64,000 nt of DNA. Source: Mitsuaria chitosanitabida ATCC BAA-476 = NBRC 102408 (GTDB lineage Bacteria > Pseudomonadota > Gammaproteobacteria > Burkholderiales > Burkholderiaceae_C). Shown here piece by piece: positions 57,043 to 64,000 of the stretch. How positions within the stretch are numbered: the first letter of the stretch is position 1; each line of letters opens with the position of its first letter. The notes beneath the pieces are model-generated. The model was not told where the DNA came from and searched no databases. It saw nothing but the letters and a program-made list of their open reading frames with translations. The stretch covers positions 1 to 64,000 of the forward strand of contig NZ_BCYP01000001.1 of assembly GCF_001598255.1 (NCBI RefSeq), given 5' to 3'. Both the position numbers and the translations under genes were made by a program.

Positions 57043-59097
57043 TCAGCTCGCGCGATCCAGGTCCTGCATCAGCGTGCCGATGGCGCGTTGCAGCAACGGC
57101 TCGTCCTCGAGCTGCGTGATCAGGCCATTGGCCACCAGCTGCTCCAGCGCGCCGCGCGTGATCGAGTGGCGCTCGTCCGGCACCTGGCCGACGAAGAGGA
57201 AGAGCTGACGGCTGTCGCTGATCCACGCCACCTGGGCGGTGATCCATTCGCTCTGCAGGAACAGGTGGTACCAGCCGCCGATCTGCACGCCGGCGATCCA
57301 GTCCTGCAGCGCGGCCTGCGCATGCGGCGAATGCTCGTCGCTGTAGAGCGCGACCGGCACGGTGGGCAACTGGCCGCGGTCCACGCGCTCGTGGGCCCAG
57401 CGCGAGGGCAACTGCGACTCGCGCTCGTCCAGCAGTTGCTGGAGCACCTCCTCGGGCGTGAGGGCGGGGCGCTTGGGCGAGGATGCGGGCGGTGCGGTGT
57501 CCTCGACCGCGGGCAGCCCGCGCAGCACGCGTCCGTGCTGACGCATCAGCTCGTCCATGAAGGCCTGGCGCTGGATCTGCGGCAGCGCGATCGAGTCCAT
57601 GCCCTGGTCCAGCGCGCGGATCAGCTGCGGCAGCTGGGTGCGCAGACGCTGGCGGTCGGCCTCGTCCGGATGCGGCTGCACGCTGTGCAGCAGCGCGTCG
57701 ACCAGTTCGACGGTCGCCTGGGCCTGCGCCGCGTCGCGGCCGTGGTGGACCATGGCCTGGGCGATCACCTCGACCCAGGGACCGAGCAGGAAGCGCCGCA
57801 TCAGCTTGCCGGCGAGCGCGTCGTCGAGCTGGTGCTGCAGCTGGTCGCGCAGCATGCGCTTCCATTCCTGACGCTGCTGCTCGCGGTCCAGCCGCTCCAG
57901 CGCCACGGCGCTGCGCTGGCCGCGGGCCTCGGCCCCGGCGCGGATGTGGGCGTCGACCTGCACCAGCGCCTGCTGGAACTGCAGGGCCGAGGGGTGGGCG
58001 GCGTCCAGCAGCGGCTGGATGGCCTTCTCGAGGAAGCTCAGGAAGCTGCGCAGCTCGGCGTCGTCGGGCCGGGCGAAGCCGGCGCCGTGCGCGGCGATGC
58101 GGTTCAGCAGCAGCCAGGTCGGATGCTCCTGGCGGCGCAGCAGGGTGGCGTCCTCGCGGGACAGGCGCACGATGGCGACCTGCAGCCGGCCCATCAGCAC
58201 CTTGAGCGGGGGCTGCAGGCGGTCGTCGGCCAGGATCTGGTCGTACAGGCGCGAGAGCAGGTCGGAGCCCGGCGCGCCGGTGCCCGGGCCCAGGCGCATC
58301 GTGACCGTCGGCGCGGCGGCCGGGGAGGTCGCGGGCGCCAGCGCCGCGGCGCGGGTGTTCATCAGGTCCAGCTTCATCGCGACCTGGTCCAGCGTCGCGG
58401 CCGGCGTCGGCGGGGGCGAGCTCGGTTCGGTCAGCGTCTTGAACTGGCGCAGGCGCAGGTCGGATTCCTTCAGCGCGCTGCCGTGGCTGGTCAGCAGGCC
58501 GCCGAGCTGGGCCTGGCGCAGTTCCGCGCACAGCTCGGTGTAGATCGGTTGCAGCTTGAGCGCCAGCGGGTGCGCGGCCACGCGCATCAGCGCATAGCGG
58601 CCCTCGGGGTCGAGGTCCACGCCCTCGACCGCGCGCGACAGCGCCTGCGCGAACACGGCGGCGCGCAGCGGGTTGTCGTTCTTCAGGGGGCGGGCGATGC
58701 CGCGCAGCGCGGCGAAGAAGTTGCCCAGCTGGTGCAGCTCGGCCCTGGCCTGGTCCTCGATGGCGGTGATGACGTGCGCGATCGCGACGTCCTTCAGCGC
58801 CTGGTTCTCGTCCACCAGGCTGAGGCTCAGGTCGCCGAAGTCCGGCGCCGCCGAGCGGTCCCGCTGCAGCGGATCACGGCCGGTGCGGGCCGAGGCCAGC
58901 AACTGGTTCAGCGAGGCTTCCAGGTCGTTGGCGAACTGCGCCCGCCGCTTCGACCACCCCGCCAGCAGCTGGTGGTGCTCGAGGCGGCTCTTGAGCTCAT
59001 CCTGGATGCCGTTGTAGAGCGCATGCGACAGCGCCGGCACGTGGGCCAGGGCGGCATCGATGATGTTCGCGAGGGAGGGATGGGACGATGGAACCAT
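57043..59097 (-). CDS. DUF1631 family protein
   Basis: A 684-residue mostly helical cytoplasmic protein of the DUF1631 family, common in Burkholderiales and Pseudomonas. Visible family features include LANIIDAALAHVPALSHAL at the N-terminus, LSLVDENQALKDVAIAHVI, LLSRLYDQILADDRLQPPLK, and the C-terminal GGWYHLFLQSEWITAQVAWIS domain that looks PilZ-like. The role is unsettled. ATG 59097 is preferred over an upstream TTG. About 270 bp separate it from groEL; that gap contains the groEL terminator and nothing else recognised. Confidence 0.82.
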   Translation of the reverse strand: MVPSSHPSLANIIDAALAHVPALSHALYNGIQDELKSRLEHHQLLAGWSKRRAQFANDLEASLNQLLASARTGRDPLQRDRSAAPDFGDLSLSLVDENQALKDVAIAHVITAIEDQARAELHQLGNFFAALRGIARPLKNDNPLRAAVFAQALSRAVEGVDLDPEGRYALMRVAAHPLALKLQPIYTELCAELRQAQLGGLLTSHGSALKESDLRLRQFKTLTEPSSPPPTPAATLDQVAMKLDLMNTRAAALAPATSPAAAPTVTMRLGPGTGAPGSDLLSRLYDQILADDRLQPPLKVLMGRLQVAIVRLSREDATLLRRQEHPTWLLLNRIAAHGAGFARPDDAELRSFLSFLEKAIQPLLDAAHPSALQFQQALVQVDAHIRAGAEARGQRSAVALERLDREQQRQEWKRMLRDQLQHQLDDALAGKLMRRFLLGPWVEVIAQAMVHHGRDAAQAQATVELVDALLHSVQPHPDEADRQRLRTQLPQLIRALDQGMDSIALPQIQRQAFMDELMRQHGRVLRGLPAVEDTAPPASSPKRPALTPEEVLQQLLDERESQLPSRWAHERVDRGQLPTVPVALYSDEHSPHAQAALQDWIAGVQIGGWYHLFLQSEWITAQVAWISDSRQLFLFVGQVPDERHSITRGALEQLVANGLITQLEDEPLLQRAIGTLMQDLDRAS

Positions 59098-59278
59098 CTT
59101 GCTTTTCAATGTTCGGCCGCATTATGAGCGCCCCTTGTTTGAGGTACATCCCCTGGTGCGGTGGTCGCGCGGCGCCGGGGGCGATCTTCACGCGACCTGA
59201 ACGCCCGGCCCCTCGCGCCCGGCAATCGCCTCGCCCGGAGCGAGCCGTCCCCGTTGAGCGGGAGAGAAGCCGCCAATG

Positions 59279-59306
59279 AAAAAGGGGTCGCCGAAGCGAC
59301 CCCTTG
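59279..59306 (-). terminator. Intrinsic terminator of groESL
   Basis: On the minus strand AAGGGGTCGC-TTCG-GCGACCCCTT is followed by TTTC. It has a UUCG tetraloop and a 10-bp stem, about 63 bp past the groEL stop. Confidence 0.9.
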
Positions 59307-59368
59307 TCGTGCGATCGACCGGGCGGTGGAGCGCGAGGCTCCGGCCGTCCGTGTCGGCCGCGCGGGAC

Positions 59369-61024
<1,656 letters not shown>

Positions 61025-61059
61025 CTATCTGTATGAGGTGAGGTCTGTCGCGGTGTCGC

Positions 61060-61350
61060 TTACTTGGCGATGACGGCGAAGAGGTCCTCTTCGCGCATGA
61101 CCAGCAGCTCGTCGCCGTCGACCTTGACGGCCTGGCCCGAGTACTTGCCGAACAGGACGCGGTCGCCGACGGCGACGTTCAGGGCGACGAACTCACCCTT
61201 GTCGTTGCGCTTGCCCGGGCCGACGGCCAGCACTTCGCCCTGGTCGGGCTTCTCGGCGGCGTTGTCGGGGATGACGATGCCGGAGGCCGTCTTCGTTTCG
61301 TTTTCCAGGCGCTTAACGATCACGCGATCGTGCAGAGGACGCAGATTCAT
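61060..61350 (-). CDS. groES: Co-chaperonin GroES (Hsp10)
   Basis: A 96-residue lid subunit. ATG 61350 follows GGAGATCTGG; a longer frame is only leader sequence. Visible motifs are [16 protein letters not shown], the mobile loop [26 protein letters not shown] and [16 protein letters not shown]. It is first in the groESL operon. Confidence 0.98.
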   Translation of the reverse strand: MNLRPLHDRVIVKRLENETKTASGIVIPDNAAEKPDQGEVLAVGPGKRNDKGEFVALNVAVGDRVLFGKYSGQAVKVDGDELLVMREEDLFAVIAK

Positions 61351-61457
61351 CCAGATCTCCTTGACTGTGTCGGACTTGATTCCTGGACCCGCCGTGCGCT
61401 CATCGCCCGGCCAGCCCATCACAAGAAGTAAGCCCCGCGACCTGGGTCCGGGGCTTG

Positions 61458-61484
61458 TTAGCACTCGACCATCGCGAGTGCTAG
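61458..61484. promoter_or_regulatory. CIRCE operator (HrcA site)
   Basis: TTAGCACTC (61458-61466), 9-bp spacer, GAGTGCTAG (61476-61484). This matches the CIRCE consensus TTAGCACTC-N9-GAGTGCTAA except for the last base. It lies just downstream of the groESL promoter, where HrcA would block transcription until heat shock. Confidence 0.95.
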
Positions 61485-61491
61485 CAGGGAG

Positions 61492-61519
61492 ATTATATGG
61501 ACGAGGTTTGACGTTTCAA
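61492..61519 (-). promoter_or_regulatory. groESL promoter
   Basis: On the minus strand TTGAAA (61519-61514) and TATAAT (61497-61492) are separated by 16 bp. The -10 is perfect and adjoins the CIRCE element. The CTTGAAA could also serve the heat-shock sigma factor, but no matching downstream CCCCAT-type element was seen. Confidence 0.8.
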
Positions 61520-61547
61520 GGGCGGAAGGATTTCCCCCTTGCGACGC

Positions 61548-61835
61548 TCAGTCCGGGATTCGCGTCGAGCCCGCCACGAAGATCCACCCGGGCGTGCCCC
61601 CGTCCGGGTCGAGCGCGCGCTGGATCAACGCGCGGGCGCCGGCCCGCGCCGCCTGGGGCACCTCGACCTGGAGGATCCGGCGGGCGACCGTGCCTTCGCG
61701 ATGGAAGATCACCAGCCCCACCTCCGAGGCCGGCGGTGTCACGAGGACCAGGTCGAACGAGGCGATCCTCAGGTCGGCGAGATCCGCCAATTGGATCCGG
61801 ACGCGCGTCGACGTCACCGCCGTCCCAGCGCCCAT
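61548..61835 (-). CDS. Hypothetical protein, 95 residues
   Basis: A soluble, probably mixed alpha/beta protein starting MGAGTAVTSTRVRIQLADLA. No family is recognised. The repeated hydrophobic pattern FDLVLVTPPASEVGLVIFH suggests a beta-sheet core, and it ends GTPGWIFVAGSTRIPD. Its start overlaps the end of the 72-residue gene by 22 bp, so the pair is co-translated. Confidence 0.55.
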   Translation of the reverse strand: MGAGTAVTSTRVRIQLADLADLRIASFDLVLVTPPASEVGLVIFHREGTVARRILQVEVPQAARAGARALIQRALDPDGGTPGWIFVAGSTRIPD

Positions 61836-62032
61836 GCCATCCCTTCGTCCAGGGCGTACCGCTGGGCGCCGTCACAGGTGGCGAAGGTTTCCTTGAACCG
61901 GAAGATGCGATCCGTCGTGGCGGATCCGCGGCCGGATTGAATCGAGACCGAGGAGGCGAAGCGCCCGTCCCGGTCGGTGGAGGTCATCGGCGAGACGCGG
62001 AATCGTCCCACCTCGATGCTGGTGCCGTGCAT
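61814..62032 (-). CDS. Conserved small protein, 72 residues
   Basis: Begins MHGTSIEVGRFRVSPMTS and contains VSIQSGRGSATTDRIFRF and AQRYALDEGMAWAL. Short proteins with this pattern (a beta-sheet of phage/CspA-neighbour type) are widespread in Burkholderiales, often near cold-shock genes; this is from memory and the function is unknown. ATG 62032 is preferred to a longer Arg/Pro-rich reading. Confidence 0.6.
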   Translation of the reverse strand: MHGTSIEVGRFRVSPMTSTDRDGRFASSVSIQSGRGSATTDRIFRFKETFATCDGAQRYALDEGMAWALGRR

Positions 62033-62133
62033 GGCTCTCGCGTGTGGGCGTCCGCCGCTCGGACCAGGCGCCGTCGAAGGGGGAGAGCGTCGGCTCGCGT
62101 CGTCCGCTCCCATGGCGTCGAAGGATGACGGGA

Positions 62134-62346
62134 TCAGACCGGGCGGATGTTCGTCGCCTGGAGACCCTTGAGGCCGTTCTTCGTCTCGAACTCCACCTTC
62201 GCGCCTTCGGCGAGCGTGCGGAAGCCTCCCGAGGACTGGATCTCGCTGTGATGGGCGAACAGGTCCTTGCTGCCGTCGGCCGGCGTGATGAAGCCGAAGC
62301 CCTTGTCGTCACTGAACCATTTCACGGTTCCGCTCTTGATCGTCAT
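62134..62346 (-). CDS. Cold-shock protein (CspA family)
   Basis: A 70-residue single-stranded nucleic-acid-binding protein. It has the start [20 protein letters not shown] with RNP1 (KGFGFI), RNP2 as LFAHHSEI, and the C-terminal [23 protein letters not shown] 62346 follows AAGGAAC; a longer in-frame reading is leader sequence. The roughly 150-nt leader contains a hairpin 32 nt before the start, which could matter for temperature control. Confidence 0.95.
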   Translation of the reverse strand: MTIKSGTVKWFSDDKGFGFITPADGSKDLFAHHSEIQSSGGFRTLAEGAKVEFETKNGLKGLQATNIRPV

Positions 62347-62377
62347 GATGTTCCTTGTCGTTGCGCATGCAGATTTA

Positions 62378-62401
62378 CTCGGCGCACGAAGGTGTGCCGA
62401 G
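62378..62401 (-). promoter_or_regulatory. Hairpin in the cold-shock gene leader
   Basis: On the minus strand CTCGGC-A-CAC, loop CTTC, GTG-C-GCCGAG form a 10-position stem with one A/C mismatch. It lies 32 nt upstream of the ATG. It may be an RNA structure affecting translation. Confidence 0.45.
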
Positions 62402-62490
62402 ACAGAAACACTCAAGAGCAGTCAGCGGGGAGATGTTGCTGAAGCGAGCCGCTCGCGAGACAGGTCGGGGGTGACCAGCGGGGCCGCAGG

Positions 62491-62514
62491 AAAAAGACCT
62501 CAGGAGAAGGTCTT
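62491..62514 (-). terminator. Intrinsic terminator after the capsule gene
   Basis: On the minus strand AAGACCT, 7-nt loop, AGGTCTT followed by TTT. It lies 66 bp past the stop of the KpsS-like gene and ahead of the cold-shock gene. Confidence 0.75.
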
Positions 62515-62579
62515 GCGCGAATCTATGGGCGGACTCTAGCACGCGGCCGCGGAAGGCCCGCGGCCGGTGCTCGAGCGCG

Positions 62580-63989
62580 TCAGGCCACGTGCAGGGGCTC
62601 GTCCTCGGGCAGGGCCGGCGCCGCGTCCCGCGGCGGCGTGAGCAGCTGCAGCACGCGCTCGACGCTGCGCAGCACGCCGTGGAGCTCCACCCGCGACCAG
62701 GTGCCGCTGATGAAGAAGACTTGCTTCAGGTAGTCCACGAAGGTCGCCGCGTCCGCGGCCATCTGCGGCGTCAGGCCGTCGGCCGCGCGGGCGAGCTGCG
62801 CCTCGGTGGCCGCCAGATCATCGACGGGGAAGCAGATTTCCGGGCGGGCGTAGAACGAGCGCCCGAAGGTCACGACCGGTTTGCCGGCGGCGATGGCCTG
62901 CAGGCCGGTGGACGAGTTCACCACCATCATCAGCGCGCAATCGCGGATCAACTGGTCGACGTTGAACTTCACCAGCCAGGTCACGTCCGGGAAGCGGCGC
63001 TTGAGCTCGGTGTAGTCGTGACGGAACAGGTCTTCGGGATGCTCCTTCACGACGATGCCGATGGAGGGCCCGAACTGGCGCCGAATGGCGGCGTGGCAAT
63101 GCTCGAAGAAGGTCTCCATCGCGCGGAAGTGCGGCGAGTTCTCCAGGATCTGCGTGTCGTCGTGGACCTGGAAGGGGATGAAGACGTAGCGCTCCGGCAG
63201 GGCGATCTCGTCCACCGGCACGGCGGCGCGCCGGCGGCTCAGCTGGCGGGTCTTGAGCAGGCTGTTGCCGCGGTTCTCCGGGTACTTGCGCAGATGGGTG
63301 GGATCGAAACGGCGCAGCAGGAAGCGCTTGAGGTTGTAGGCGCGGCTGAACCCGGCGGTCGGGACCAGCGAGGTCATCGGCGCCGCGGCACCGACCGGGG
63401 CCGTCTCCACCCCTTCGACCGCGACGATCGGCATCGCCGTCATCACCGCCTGGCGCAGCGCGTCGAAGGGCAGCCGTGTCATCGAGGAGCCGCTGTTCAC
63501 GCCCTCGTCGTCGATCTGCAGCGTCGCCGGGAAGTAGCCGTTCTCCATGAAGATCGTGCGCGCCCCGCGGCGCGCGGCCAGCACCGACAGTGCCTTGCCG
63601 ATGAACTCGCTGCCGTTCCACACCAGCACCGCCTCGGGCCGGTGCCGGTCCAGCGCGATCTCCATCGCGGCGCCAATGCGTTCCAGACGGGCGCGCCAGT
63701 CGGCGGTGCGGGCCGGCGCGGGCGCCTTGGACATCGAGAAGCCCAGGATCTCGGCCGCTTCCGCATCGGTGAAGACCGGGGTCGCGGGCAGGGGCAGGCG
63801 GCTGGGATCCTCGGGCCAGGCGGGCGCGCCCTGCAGGCGCAGCCAGTCCCGCTCGCGCGGCGTGAAGGCCAGGAACATCGCGGGCCAGCCCGCCCGCTCC
63901 AGGCCATGCGCGAGCTGCCACAGATACGGCAACTGCGAGTGATAGACGGCCGCGATCAGCAGCCGGGCTTGCGCGTGTTGCTGCCCCAT
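62580..63989 (-). CDS. Capsule polysaccharide KpsS/KpsC-like glycosyltransferase
   Basis: A 469-residue protein of the Capsule_synth family, whose characterised members add Kdo to the lipid anchor of capsular polysaccharide. Visible blocks are VLVWNGSEFIGKAL, TIFMENGYFPATLQIDDEGVN, FIPFQVHDDTQILENSPHF, IGIVVKEHPEDL and VNSSTGLQAIAAGKPVVTFG. It is cytoplasmic or peripheral. ATG 63989 gives a sensible N-terminus (ARLLIAAVYHSQLPYLWQLA), but the spacing to GGAAGAGG is too short for a good ribosome site, and the true start may lie beyond the window. Neighbouring surface-sugar genes, if any, are outside the window. Confidence 0.82.
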   Translation of the reverse strand: MGQQHAQARLLIAAVYHSQLPYLWQLAHGLERAGWPAMFLAFTPRERDWLRLQGAPAWPEDPSRLPLPATPVFTDAEAAEILGFSMSKAPAPARTADWRARLERIGAAMEIALDRHRPEAVLVWNGSEFIGKALSVLAARRGARTIFMENGYFPATLQIDDEGVNSGSSMTRLPFDALRQAVMTAMPIVAVEGVETAPVGAAAPMTSLVPTAGFSRAYNLKRFLLRRFDPTHLRKYPENRGNSLLKTRQLSRRRAAVPVDEIALPERYVFIPFQVHDDTQILENSPHFRAMETFFEHCHAAIRRQFGPSIGIVVKEHPEDLFRHDYTELKRRFPDVTWLVKFNVDQLIRDCALMMVVNSSTGLQAIAAGKPVVTFGRSFYARPEICFPVDDLAATEAQLARAADGLTPQMAADAATFVDYLKQVFFISGTWSRVELHGVLRSVERVLQLLTPPRDAAPALPEDEPLHVA

Positions 63990-64000
63990 CCTCTTCCCCC

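Overview
The window is 64 kb of high-GC chromosomal DNA with dense, short-spaced genes. No rRNA, tRNA, CRISPR array, prophage or intact insertion sequence was recognised. The gene families and order (System II cytochrome c biogenesis with cytochrome c4, folB-type domain next to ttcA, DUF1631, malonyl-CoA synthetase, extracellular PHB depolymerase, double-length UvrA) point to a betaproteobacterium of the order Burkholderiales, probably near Roseateles/Mitsuaria/Rubrivivax. That placement is an inference from family resemblance, not a database result.

Layout. 0.2-5.4 kb: a chemoreceptor, a 5'-truncated gene remnant, a methyltransferase, a DedA-rhodanese fusion and an exonuclease-like protein. 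5.5-10.1 kb (minus strand): matB, a small cysteine-rich protein and a multi-PAS diguanylate cyclase. 10.3-21.6 kb (plus strand): a PAS/sigma-54 activator, a second chemoreceptor, a periplasmic binding protein, a secreted PHB depolymerase, two ABC ATPases, two ABC permeases and a coupled alpha/beta hydrolase. 21.6-29.8 kb: small membrane proteins, an orphan receiver protein and the 1878-residue UvrA. 30-41 kb: an S9 peptidase, an M48 lipoprotein protease, UPF0149, YedI and thioredoxin-fold proteins, a RAYT transposase, glmU and a DUF4136 lipoprotein. 41.3-48.8 kb: ttcA, an FAD-oxidoreductase/FolB fusion, aminoglycoside-kinase-like and acetyltransferase genes, a tandemly duplicated and rearranged block, and msrPQ. 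49-64 kb: the ccsB-resB-cytochrome c4 block, engB, a patatin/Omp85 protein, DUF1631, groESL with a CIRCE element, a cold-shock protein and a KpsS-like capsule gene.

The most interesting unit is 10.3-21.6 kb. A PHB depolymerase gene lies between a periplasmic binding protein and its probable transporter. Ahead of the binding protein is a good sigma-54 promoter (GG at 14066, GC at 14078), preceded by three TGTCYGGA/TCCGGACA-type dyads at enhancer distance. A sigma-54 activator gene lies 2.3 kb upstream, with an FNR-like box before it. I infer a locus for extracellular polyester degradation plus uptake and intracellular hydrolysis of the products; the substrate is not proven by the sequence.

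Other points worth attention: a one-gene fusion of a thioredoxin-reductase-like flavoprotein with dihydroneopterin aldolase; a tandem duplication (45.27-47.44 kb) whose two copies now carry different genes; a 166-bp extragenic element bounded by 34-bp inverted arms; and a RAYT with a degenerate HUH motif beside a GTAG-type REP hairpin.
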